In this document: one piece after another, positions 1 to 6,596 of the stretch | How the letters are laid out: each line of letters opens with the position of its first letter | How positions within the stretch are numbered: position 1 is the stretch's first letter | Source of the DNA: DASQFD01 sp035633255 | GTDB lineage: Bacteria; Actinomycetota; Actinomycetes; Actinomycetales; Dermatophilaceae | Direction: 5' to 3' | DNA length: 28,227 nt | Assembly: GCA_035633255.1 (NCBI GenBank) | Contig: DASQFD010000091.1 | Location: 1-28,227, forward strand | Position numbers and translations under genes: made by a program | Notes under the pieces: model-generated | What the model was told of the DNA's origin: nothing | The model's database searches: none | The model's input: the letters and a program-made list of their open reading frames with translations, nothing else

Positions 1-1071
1 GAGCGCCTCGCCGGTCACCACCAGCCGGACCGGGCCCGGTGCGGGCGGCCGCCCCAGCGTGCGCGCCTGCACCTCGAGCGGCTGGGCCGAGCCGGGGAGC
101 CGGACCCGGACCAGCGCGTCGTGGCCGAAGTACTCCGAGACGACCACCTCCCCGCGGACACCCCGCCCGGCTGCGGGCAACAGCGAGAGCTGCTCGGGGC
201 GCAGCACCGCGACCCCCGGCGTGCCGAGCGCCGGGGCGGCCGCGGGGAGGGTCGAGCCGACCGGGAGGGTCGAGCCCACCGGGAGGGTCGAGCCGACCGG
301 GATGACCCCGAGGGCGGTGTGCGCCCCCTGCAAGCACAGGGTCGCCGGGAGCTCGACGCACTGGCCGACGAAGCGCGCGACGCGCAGGGCCGCCGGCGCG
401 GCATACACCTGCTCCGGCGAGCCGTGCATGAGGACCCGACCGTCGTCCAGCACGGCGACCGCGTCGGCGACGGACAGCGCCTCGTCCTGGTCGTGGGTGA
501 CGACCACCGCCGTGGTGCCGGAGCGGGCCAGGGCCTCTCGGACCTGGGATCGGACGCTCTCGCGCAGGCCGGCGTCGAGCGCGGCGAAGGGCTCGTCGAG
601 GAGGACCAGGCGGGGCTCGGGCGCCAGGGCGCGGGCGAGCGCGACGCGCTGCTGCTGCCCGCCGGAGAGCTCGGCCGGCCGCCTGAGCTCCAGACCGGGC
701 AGGCCGACGAGCTCGAGGACCTCCGCGACCCTCGGTGAGCGCCGACGGGCCGCCCGGGGCAGGCCGAACGCGACGTTCTCGCCCACGCTGAGGTGCGGGA
801 AGAGCGCGCCCTCCTGCGGGACCAGGGCGACCCCACGCCGCTCCGCGTCGACGCACCGGCCCGGTGAGGCGACGACCTGCCCGTCGACGTGGACCGTTCC
901 ACCATCGGGGTGGACGAACCCGGCGACCGTCCGAAGCAGCGTCGTCTTGCCGCACCCGGACGGTCCCAGCACCGCCGTGGTCCGCCCGCTCGCCACCTCG
1001 AGGTCGAGCCCGCGCAGGACGGCCCTCCCGCCCAGGGTGACCTCGAGACCGGCGACGGTCAGGGTGCTCAT
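1..1071 (-). CDS. fbpC: Iron(III)-type ABC transporter ATP-binding protein (partial, C-terminus off the window)
   Basis: ATPase of an importer, expected to drive uptake of ferric iron through the permease encoded next door. Reading from the ATG at 1071, the frame stays open to base 1, so 357 residues are visible and the end is missing. Walker A GPSGCGKTT is at residues 36-44, the Q-loop Gln at 86, the signature LSGGQQQR at 135-142, Walker B LVLLDEP at 155-161 and the switch His at 193. A TOBE-like C-terminal domain follows. Between the nucleotide-binding and TOBE parts, residues 258-276 are three copies of PVGSTL from an 18-bp DNA repeat, an unusual linker. The start overlaps the permease stop by 4 nt (ATGA, 1068-1071), showing translational coupling. 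The family is clear from the motifs. Iron as substrate is inferred from the operon and its iron box. Confidence 0.9.
   Translation of the reverse strand, partial: MSTLTVAGLEVTLGGRAVLRGLDLEVASGRTTAVLGPSGCGKTTLLRTVAGFVHPDGGTVHVDGQVVASPGRCVDAERRGVALVPQEGALFPHLSVGENVAFGLPRAARRRSPRVAEVLELVGLPGLELRRPAELSGGQQQRVALARALAPEPRLVLLDEPFAALDAGLRESVRSQVREALARSGTTAVVVTHDQDEALSVADAVAVLDDGRVLMHGSPEQVYAAPAALRVARFVGQCVELPATLCLQGAHTALGVIPVGSTLPVGSTLPVGSTLPAAAPALGTPGVAVLRPEQLSLLPAAGRGVRGEVVVSEYFGHDALVRVRLPGSAQPLEVQARTLGRPPAPGPVRLVVTGEAL
245..298. repeat. Three 18-bp tandem repeats inside the ATPase gene
   Basis: Copies lie at 245-262, 263-280 and 281-298. The first and third are identical and the second differs at one base, and a partial copy starts at 299. 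The period is a multiple of three, so copy number can change without breaking the ATPase frame. It encodes PVGSTL repeats in the linker before the TOBE-like domain. Confidence 0.9.
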
Positions 1072-2600
1072 GTGGCGCTGCTCCCGTCGGCGCGGGTGAC
1101 CCGCATCAGCGCGACCGTCGGCACGACGGCGAGGAGGACGAGCGCCAGGCCGTACGGCGCGGCGGCCCCGTGCGCCCCCACCCCGACCTGGGTCCACAGG
1201 CTGGTCGCCAGGGTGTCCACCCCGGTCGGTCGCAGCAGCAGGGTCGCGGGCAGCTCCTTCATGCAGGTCAGGAGGACCAGCGCCGCGCCGGCGGCGACAC
1301 CCGGCGCGGCCAGCGGCAGCGTGACCCGCCGCAGCACCTCCAGGCGCCCGGCGCCGAGGGACCGGGCGACCTCCTCCACGCGAGGTGGGCTCTGCGCCAC
1401 GGAGGAGCGGACGGCACCGACGGCGGCGGGCAGGAAGAGCACGGCGTAGGCGAGGACGAGCAGCGGTGCCTCCTGGTAGGCCCACGGCACGACCCGGACC
1501 CCGAGGAAGACGAGCGCGAGGGCGACCACGATGCCGGGAAGGGCGTGACCGGCATACGTCGCCTGTTCGACGGCGGTGGCGAGCCGGCCACGGTGGCGCG
1601 CGGCGAGGATCCCGACCGGCACCGCGCCGAGCGTGCACGCGAGGGCACCGAGGAGGGAGAGCCACGCCGTCGCGACGACGCCCTCGAGCAGCCTGCCGGT
1701 GTCCAGCCCGCCGGACAGGCCGGTGGCGAACCACCACAGCAGCGAGCCCACGGGCACCAGCAGCGCGAGGGCGACGACCAGCCACCCGGCCGCGAGGAGC
1801 AGCGGGCGGAACCGGCCGAGGCGCACGCACGCCGGTGCCCGCGCCGCTCCGGAGCCGAGCCGGGCGACGTCGCGCCGGCGCACCCGCGACTCGGCGACGG
1901 TGATCGCCACGGTGAGCACGACCAGCAGCACGCCGAGGACCGCAGCGGGGGTGCGGTCGAAGCTGGAGCGGTAGGAGGAGTGGATGACGCGGGTGAAGGC
2001 GTCGTAGCGCAGGATCGACACGGCGCCGAAGTCGCTGAGCGTGTAGAGGGCGACGAGCAGTCCGCCCGAGGCGGCGGCCGGCCCGACCTGGCGCAGGGTC
2101 ACCGTGCGGAACACCTGCCAGGGGGTCCGCCCGAGCGAACGCGCCACCTCCTCCAGCCCCGGGTCGGCACGGCGCAGCGCGGCGAGCACCGGGAGGTGGA
2201 CGAACGGGTAGCAGCACAGGGTGAGGACCAGCACCGCGCCGGCGAGCCCCGCCACCTGCGGCGCCGCGGACACCCACGCGAACGCGGCGACGTAGCTCGG
2301 CACCGCGAGCGGCAGCGGCGCGAGCGCGGCGAGCACGGCCCGGCCGGGCAGGTCGGTGCGGGTGGTGAGGAACGCCAGAGCGACCCCGAGGACGAGGCAG
2401 GCGGCGGTGACGAGGAGGACGAGGAGGAGGCTGCGCCCGACCAGCAGCACCGTCCGCTCGCGGAGCAGGATCCCGGCGACGCGCACGGGGCCGGCCTCGG
2501 CGGCGCGCACGAGGAGGTAGGCCAGCGGCAGCAGCGCGACCCCGGCGACGAGGAGCGCCGGCAGCGTCAGGAGCGGTGGTGCACCCGACCCGGGCCGCAC
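1068..2600 (-). CDS. fbpB: Iron(III)-type ABC transporter permease, two fused permease domains
   Basis: Integral membrane permease of 510 residues with about a dozen hydrophobic segments, expected to form the whole channel of the importer. It holds two binding-protein-dependent transport domains in tandem. Each carries an EAA-type loop for contact with the ATPase: EVARSLGRTPWQVFRTVTL in the first half and EVARSLGAGRLEVLRRVTL in the second. The fused architecture and length match FbpB-type permeases. The assumed start is GTG at 2600, which has no clear ribosome binding site. The frame remains open upstream through the 21-bp repeat array to the end of the binding-protein gene but has no ATG or GTG there, so the true N-terminus is uncertain. 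It lies between the binding protein and the ATPase and overlaps the latter by 4 nt. Confidence 0.88.
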   Translation of the reverse strand: MRPGSGAPPLLTLPALLVAGVALLPLAYLLVRAAEAGPVRVAGILLRERTVLLVGRSLLLVLLVTAACLVLGVALAFLTTRTDLPGRAVLAALAPLPLAVPSYVAAFAWVSAAPQVAGLAGAVLVLTLCCYPFVHLPVLAALRRADPGLEEVARSLGRTPWQVFRTVTLRQVGPAAASGGLLVALYTLSDFGAVSILRYDAFTRVIHSSYRSSFDRTPAAVLGVLLVVLTVAITVAESRVRRRDVARLGSGAARAPACVRLGRFRPLLLAAGWLVVALALLVPVGSLLWWFATGLSGGLDTGRLLEGVVATAWLSLLGALACTLGAVPVGILAARHRGRLATAVEQATYAGHALPGIVVALALVFLGVRVVPWAYQEAPLLVLAYAVLFLPAAVGAVRSSVAQSPPRVEEVARSLGAGRLEVLRRVTLPLAAPGVAAGAALVLLTCMKELPATLLLRPTGVDTLATSLWTQVGVGAHGAAAPYGLALVLLAVVPTVALMRVTRADGSSAT

Positions 2601-2613
2601 CCGACGACGCCCG

Positions 2614-2718
2614 CTGCCGGTGCTGGCCGTGGCGGTGCCGGTGCTGGCCGTGGCGGTGCCGGTGCTGGCGGCGGCGGTGCCGGTGCTGGCGGCGGCGGTG
2701 CTGGCGATGCCGGTGGCG
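2614..2718. repeat. Five-copy 21-bp tandem repeat between binding-protein and permease genes
   Basis: Copies lie at 2614-2634, 2635-2655, 2656-2676, 2677-2697 and a degenerate one at 2698-2718. Neighbouring copies are nearly identical. The array fills most of the 131-bp gap between the binding-protein stop (2732) and the permease GTG (2600). Read on the minus strand in the permease frame it has no stop and would encode a 7-residue repeat of the type ATASTGT. Confidence 0.9.
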
Positions 2719-2731
2719 GTGGGCTGCGTGC

Positions 2732-3784
2732 TCAGGTCAACCCCACCTCGTCGAGCAGGGCCAGCGTGGTCTCCAGGGAGTCGAGCGAGCCGAGGTCGAC
2801 GCTGGACGTCGTCAGCTCGCCGAGGGGCGCGAGGTCGTGGGTGGTGGACGTGATGCCCGGGACGACGGGGTACTCGGCGGTCTCGTCCGCGAAGTACTGC
2901 TGACCCTGGTCCGAGAGCAGGAAGTCCACGGCCCGTTGCGCCTCCTGCCGCTGCTCGCTGCCCGCGAGGAGGCCGACGCCGGCGACGTTGACGAGCGCGC
3001 CGGGGTCGTCGGAGTCGAGGAAGTGGGTGCGGGCGGTGACCGCGTCGGCGCCCTTCTCGGCCACCCGCTCGTACCAGTAGTAGTGGTTGATCAGGCCGAG
3101 TGACACCTCGCCCCGGTCCACCGCGTCCAGCACCAGGGTGTTGCTGTCGTAGGCCTGCGGTTCGTTGGCCTTGAACCGCTCGAGCCAGGCCTTCGCGGCC
3201 TCCTCACCCTGGCTGACCCGCAGCGCCGTGACGAAGGCGTGGAAGGAGGCGTTGGTCGGTGCGAAGGCGACCTTGCCCCGGTACGCCGGCTCGAGCACGG
3301 CGTCGATGCTGGTCATCGTCGGCACCTCCGGGGCCCGCTCCGGGTGGTAGGCGATGACCCGCGCCCGGGCGGACGTGGCGACCCACCGGCGCTCCGGGTC
3401 GGAGAAGCCCGGCTCGACCTTCTCGGTGGTGGCGGCGGGGAGGGCCTGCAGCCGACCGGCCTTGGCGAGCGCTCCCAGCGCCCCGGCGTCCTGGGAGAAG
3501 AAGAGGTCGGCCTCGGTCCGGTCGCCCTCCTCCAGCAGCTGGGCGGCGAGCTCGCTGGACCCGCCGTAGCGGACCTCGACGTCGACGCCGGTGGCCTGCT
3601 CGAGCTTCTCGAGGATCGGCGAGACCAGCTCCTCGTTGCGTCCGGAGTAGACGAGCAGCGCGTCGTCGGTGGCGGCCGACGGGCTCGCCGAGGCGGGTGC
3701 CTCGTCCTGGCCGCCGCAGGCGGCGGTCGAGAGGGCGAGCAGCGAGGCGGTGCTGAGGACCAGCACGCGGCGACGAACGGACAT
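2732..3784 (-). CDS. fbpA: Iron(III)-type ABC transporter substrate-binding lipoprotein
   Basis: Extracytoplasmic binding protein of 350 residues that should capture ferric iron and deliver it to the permease. The N-terminus MSVRRRVLVLSTASLLALST is a signal peptide ending in a lipobox with Cys23, so the mature protein is probably lipid-anchored. The body is a type 2 periplasmic-binding fold beginning LLVYSGRNEEL. A cluster NHYYWY at residues 233-238 carries the adjacent tyrosines (235, 236) that coordinate iron in FbpA proteins. GAGGAG lies 9 nt before the ATG. The gene leads the operon and sits directly downstream of the iron boxes at 3805-3828, so iron-dependent repression is likely. Confidence 0.9.
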   Translation of the reverse strand: MSVRRRVLVLSTASLLALSTAACGGQDEAPASASPSAATDDALLVYSGRNEELVSPILEKLEQATGVDVEVRYGGSSELAAQLLEEGDRTEADLFFSQDAGALGALAKAGRLQALPAATTEKVEPGFSDPERRWVATSARARVIAYHPERAPEVPTMTSIDAVLEPAYRGKVAFAPTNASFHAFVTALRVSQGEEAAKAWLERFKANEPQAYDSNTLVLDAVDRGEVSLGLINHYYWYERVAEKGADAVTARTHFLDSDDPGALVNVAGVGLLAGSEQRQEAQRAVDFLLSDQGQQYFADETAEYPVVPGITSTTHDLAPLGELTTSSVDLGSLDSLETTLALLDEVGLT

Positions 3785-3804
3785 GCGGAGGGACTCCTCG
3801 GGAC

Positions 3805-3828
3805 GTAGGTTAGGTAACCCTAACCTAG
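3805..3828. promoter_or_regulatory. Two overlapping IdeR/DtxR-type iron boxes
   Basis: TTAGGTAACCCTAACCTAG (3810-3828) matches the DtxR/IdeR consensus TTAGGTTAGSCTAACCTAA at 16 of 19 positions by my count. A second box offset by 5 bp (3805-3823) matches at 15 of 19. Together they form a palindrome with arms TAGGTTAG (3806-3813) and CTAACCTA (3820-3827). The site lies 20 bp upstream of the binding-protein start and about 25 bp upstream of the predicted -10 of the divergent MazF-like gene. Confidence 0.85.
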
Positions 3829-3851
3829 CCTCCGGGCGGGTCCCGAGCGGC

Positions 3852-3857
3852 TAGGGT
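3852..3857 (+). promoter_or_regulatory. Predicted -10 (TAGGGT) of a leaderless transcript
   Basis: TAGGGT fits TANNNT and ends 7 nt before the GTG at 3865, so transcription would begin at or next to the start codon. There is no clear ribosome binding site and no obvious -35. Confidence 0.5.
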
Positions 3858-3864
3858 CGGCGCC

Positions 3865-4437
3865 GTGACCTCCCCGCCGGACCGCCCCCTCGCCTCCCTG
3901 CTGCGCCGGGTGGCCGCCGCGGTGGGTGGCTGGGTCGGCGGACGGGCCCGGCCGGGCGCCGAGGGGTCGCGACCAGGACCTGGTATGCCGGCCCCGCGCC
4001 CCGGACGAGCGGGCCCCGGCGGGCCGGGCACGGCATACCCGGGGGACTTCGAGGGGGTTCCCGACCTGGCCTACGCACCGCGCCCCGACGGTCGCCCGGA
4101 CCCCGGCGAGATCGTCTGGACGTGGGTGCCGTTCGAGGAGGACCACACCTCGGGCAAGGACCGGCCGGTGCTGCTCGTCGGACGGGACGGGTCCTGGCTG
4201 CTCGCGCTGCAGCTCACCAGCCAGGACCACGACCGGGACCTCGAGCAGGAGCGCCGGGCCGGGCGGCTGTGGGTGGACATCGGCAGCGGCGCCTGGGACG
4301 CCCAGGGCCGGCCGAGCGAGGTGCGCGTCAACCGGGTGGTGCGGGTGCACCCGGAGGCGGTGCGGCGGCAGGGGGCGGTGCTCCCCCGGGAGCGGTTCGA
4401 GCAGGTGGCGGCCGCCGTGCGCGCCGCCGCACCCTGA
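3865..4437 (+). CDS. PemK/MazF-like family protein
   Basis: The 190-residue product has a basic, Gly/Pro-rich N-terminal region (1-75) followed by a compact domain from about residue 79 beginning PGEIVWTWVPFEED. The GEIVW opening, the KDRPVLLVG strand (residues 98-106) and QLTSQDHDRD resemble the core of the PemK/MazF endoribonuclease fold, including the strand Arg and the later Thr/Ser. It is longer than classic MazF (about 110 residues) because of the N-terminal extension. No antitoxin-like small gene lies next to it: its neighbours are the iron operon (divergent) and rpsT (convergent). A housekeeping or degenerate role is therefore possible, and toxin activity is unproven. The GTG start is supported by the TAGGGT hexamer 7 nt upstream. 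Confidence 0.7.
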   Translation: MTSPPDRPLASLLRRVAAAVGGWVGGRARPGAEGSRPGPGMPAPRPGRAGPGGPGTAYPGDFEGVPDLAYAPRPDGRPDPGEIVWTWVPFEEDHTSGKDRPVLLVGRDGSWLLALQLTSQDHDRDLEQERRAGRLWVDIGSGAWDAQGRPSEVRVNRVVRVHPEAVRRQGAVLPRERFEQVAAAVRAAAP

Positions 4438-4492
4438 CGCCGCTCCTGCCGCACCCGGGGGCTCAGGGGGTCACAGGGGCGGACGGACGCGA

Positions 4493-4524
4493 GAGCCCGT
4501 CACCTCCGAGGAGGTGACGGGCTC
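4493..4524 (-). terminator. Strong hairpin terminator after rpsT
   Basis: A perfect stem with left arm GAGCCCGTCACCTC and its complement ending at 4524 (14 bp) closes on the 4-base loop CGAG (4507-4510). It lies 21 bp beyond the rpsT stop and also downstream of the convergent MazF-like gene, so it may serve both. There is no clear T-run, as is common in high-GC actinobacteria. Confidence 0.8.
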
Positions 4525-4545
4525 GTGCTCGCGGTGTTCGCCGGG

Positions 4546-4806
4546 TCAGAGCGAGGCGGCCCGCTTCGCCATGGCCGACTTCTTGTTCGCGGCCTGGTTC
4601 TCGTGGATGACGCCCTTGCTGACGGCCTTGTCGAGCCGGGTCGACGCGTGCCGCAGGGCCTCGCGGGCCTCTTCGGCGTTGCCGGAGTCCGCGGCCTCGC
4701 GGAACCGGCGGATGGCGGTCTTGACCTCGGACTTGACGGCCTTGTTGCGCTCGGTCGCCTTGGTGTTGGTCTTGATCCGCTTGAGCTGGGACTTGATGTT
4801 CGCCAC
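4546..4806 (-). CDS. rpsT: 30S ribosomal protein S20
   Basis: Small basic protein of 86 residues that binds 16S rRNA early in 30S assembly. The sequence starts (M)ANIKSQLKRIKTNTKATERN, the conserved S20 opening, and ends KKSAMAKRAASL. The length matches the family. I chose the GTG at 4806 because the S20 N-terminus begins exactly there; the frame extends further upstream only as unrelated low-complexity sequence. A GGAAG element lies about 12 nt upstream. The gene follows holA on the same strand but after a 264-bp gap containing its own predicted promoter, so it probably has an independent transcript with a leader of about 135 nt. Confidence 0.97.
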   Translation of the reverse strand: MANIKSQLKRIKTNTKATERNKAVKSEVKTAIRRFREAADSGNAEEAREALRHASTRLDKAVSKGVIHENQAANKKSAMAKRAASL

Positions 4807-4948
4807 GGGTTGTCTGTTCTTCCTTGAGGTCGGTGGGTGCCGGTCGAGGGCGGCAGACGCGGCTCGGGACCGGGCGTGGGGCACCCGTGGGAGAACCGCT
4901 CTGGATGATGCTCGTGCGCGCACGACCTGGACGCGCACGCGACTGACC

Positions 4949-4978
4949 AATCTACCAGCGGCGCGGCGGCCGCTCCAA
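4949..4978 (-). promoter_or_regulatory. Predicted sigma-70-type promoter for rpsT
   Basis: On the minus strand TTGGAG (4978-4973) and TAGATT (4954-4949) are separated by 18 bp. This AT-richer patch stands out in the surrounding sequence and would give a leader of about 135 nt before the rpsT start. The stretch between it and the gene (4807-4948) shows no clear structure that I can name. Confidence 0.5.
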
Positions 4979-4995
4979 CATGGCCACCCGCACGG

Positions 4996-5058
4996 CCGGC
5001 CCGGAGAGCCCGTCGACCGGCCCGGCGAGCCCGCTGGCCGGCCCGGCGAGCCCTCGCA
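4996..5058. repeat. Three-copy 21-bp tandem repeat between holA and rpsT
   Basis: Copies at 4996-5016, 5017-5037 and 5038-5058 share the core CCGGCCCGG(A/C)GAGCCC, and a partial fourth copy follows. The array lies just upstream of the rpsT promoter and after the holA stop codon, so it is non-coding here. Confidence 0.8.
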
Positions 5059-5070
5059 CCCCGGCGAGGC

Positions 5071-6066
5071 TCACCCGGCGGCGCGCTCCCGGGTGATGGT
5101 GAGGACGGCCCGCTCCACGGCATACACGGGGTCCCGCCCCCCACCCTTGACCTCCACGTCCGCGGCCGCGACCGCCTCGATGCAGCGCCCGAGCGCCTCG
5201 GCCGACCAGCCGGTGAGCGCCCGGCGCGCCCGGTCCACCTGCCACGGCGCCAGGCCGAGGTCGCGGGCCACGTCCGCGGAGCGGCCCCGACCGGCCGAGC
5301 CGACCCGGACCAGCTGGCGCAGCTGGGTGGCGAGGACGGCCACGACCGGCACCGGGTCGACCCCCACGGCGATGGCGTGCCGCAGCAGCCGGAGCGCCTC
5401 GCCGGGCTCCCCGGCCACCGCGGCGTCGGCCACCTTGAACCCCGTCGCCTCGACCTTGCCGCCGTGGTAGGTCAGCACGGTCGGCTCGTCGATGACGCCG
5501 GTGGTGTCGGCGACGAGCTGCGCGCACGCCGACGCGAGCTCGCGGACGTCCTTGCCCACGGCGTCGACGAGCGCCTGCACCGCCTCGCCGGTCGCCTTGC
5601 GGCGGGCCCGGCGGAACTCGTGCATGGCGAAGTCCACCTTGTCGCGGTCGCTCTTGAGCGCCGGCGCCTCCAGGACGCGCGCCCCCGCCCCGCGCATGGC
5701 CTCCAGCACCTTCCGGCCCCGGCTGCCCGACCGGTGCACCACGACGAGCGTGACGTCGGGGTCGGGGGCGCCGAGGTAGGCGAGCAGGTCGGACTGGAGC
5801 TCCTCCCCGGCCTCGTCCATCGCGGAGACGACCACCGCCTTGGCACCCCCGAAGAGCGACGGGCTGGTGTGCAGCCCCAGCTCACCCGCCGCATAGGCGG
5901 CGGGGTGCACGCTCACCACCTCCAGACCCGGCTCCGTCACGCGCAGCTCGTCCAGCGTGGAGGCCACCGCCCGCTCGGCGAGCAGCTCCTCCGGCCCCGA
6001 GACCAGCACCAGCGGCGGGACGCGACGGTGCGGGGGGGCGGCCCCGGAGGCGTCGTCGTCGGTCAC
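5071..6066 (-). CDS. holA: DNA polymerase III delta subunit
   Basis: Clamp-loader subunit that opens the beta sliding clamp during replication. The 331-residue length is typical. The N-terminal part contains PLVLVSGPEELLAERAV, the degenerate AAA+ opening of HolA, followed by SPSLFGGAKAVVVSAMDE and LVVVHRSGSRGRK. The C-terminal collar-like region includes LLRHAIAVGVDPVPVVAVLATQ (shown in two parts: LLRHAIAVGVDP and VPVVAVLATQ) and a terminal DPVYAVERAVLTI segment. The start used is GTG at 6066. The holA-rpsT pairing is common in bacteria; the comEC gene that often precedes holA in actinobacteria is absent here. Confidence 0.93.
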   Translation of the reverse strand: MTDDDASGAAPPHRRVPPLVLVSGPEELLAERAVASTLDELRVTEPGLEVVSVHPAAYAAGELGLHTSPSLFGGAKAVVVSAMDEAGEELQSDLLAYLGAPDPDVTLVVVHRSGSRGRKVLEAMRGAGARVLEAPALKSDRDKVDFAMHEFRRARRKATGEAVQALVDAVGKDVRELASACAQLVADTTGVIDEPTVLTYHGGKVEATGFKVADAAVAGEPGEALRLLRHAIAVGVDPVPVVAVLATQLRQLVRVGSAGRGRSADVARDLGLAPWQVDRARRALTGWSAEALGRCIEAVAAADVEVKGGGRDPVYAVERAVLTITRERAAG

Positions 6067-6145
6067 GGCGGCCAGCCTGCCACGAGGCGATGACAGCCGC
6101 CGGGGCCCGTGCCATGATCACCGCAGCCACGACCCGAGGACTTCG

Positions 6146-6532
6146 ATGAGCACCCTCCCTCCCCCGAAACCCTTCCGCGGACCGGAGGTGCCCACGGCTC
6201 CCGATCCGTACCCCCTGCGCCCCGGTGCCTGGCCTCGGGGGCGATGGGTTTCGGGCCGGCGGGCTACCTCGGGACGGGTCCCCGGGGCACGCGCCGGGAG
6301 CGCCGTCTCCCCTGCTCGGCTCGCCGAAGCCGTCCGGAGCGCGGTGGACGTCGACTTCGTCAGCGTCGAGGGCCTGAGGTGCGGTGGCGTGCCCGCAGTC
6401 GAGCCGGATGCGACCGCGGTCTGCCGAGGCACCGTCGACGGGATACCCGACTGGATCGGCCTGGTCCGCTTCACCGGGTCGGCGGGGGACTTCGTCGTCG
6501 TCGGGACCTTCGACGACGAGTTCGCCGACTGA
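6146..6532 (+). CDS. Small DUF4333-like protein
   Basis: This 128-residue frame starts at ATG 6146 behind GAGGA (5 nt spacing). The N-terminal half is Pro/Arg-rich with no clear fold. The C-terminal half (from about residue 68) reads AEAVRSAVDVDFVSVEGL, then two cysteines about 20 residues apart in LRCGG and AVCRG, then TVDGIPDWIGLVRF and GDFVVVGTFDDEF. That pattern of a paired Cys with a short beta domain resembles actinobacterial DUF4333 proteins. Those normally carry a membrane anchor or lipobox before the domain, and none is visible here, so the gene may have lost its export segment or be decaying. It encodes Gly-Ile-Pro with a rare ATA codon. It converges on xdhB. Confidence 0.5.
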   Translation: MSTLPPPKPFRGPEVPTAPDPYPLRPGAWPRGRWVSGRRATSGRVPGARAGSAVSPARLAEAVRSAVDVDFVSVEGLRCGGVPAVEPDATAVCRGTVDGIPDWIGLVRFTGSAGDFVVVGTFDDEFAD

Positions 6533-6596
6533 GGACACCTCGTCGTGCGGTGCTCAGTCCGGACGACGGCCGCGGGTGCCGTGACGGCCGGGCGGG

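Noticed and set aside
2576..3103. Plus-strand frame encoding Val/Leu/Ala repeats over the 21-bp array, possibly a membrane peptide
   Set aside because: It is created by the tandem repeat and runs antisense into the binding-protein gene, with no ribosome site or family.
4996..5058. A possible CRISPR array
   Set aside because: Units are directly adjacent 21-bp repeats without unique spacers, and there are no cas genes.
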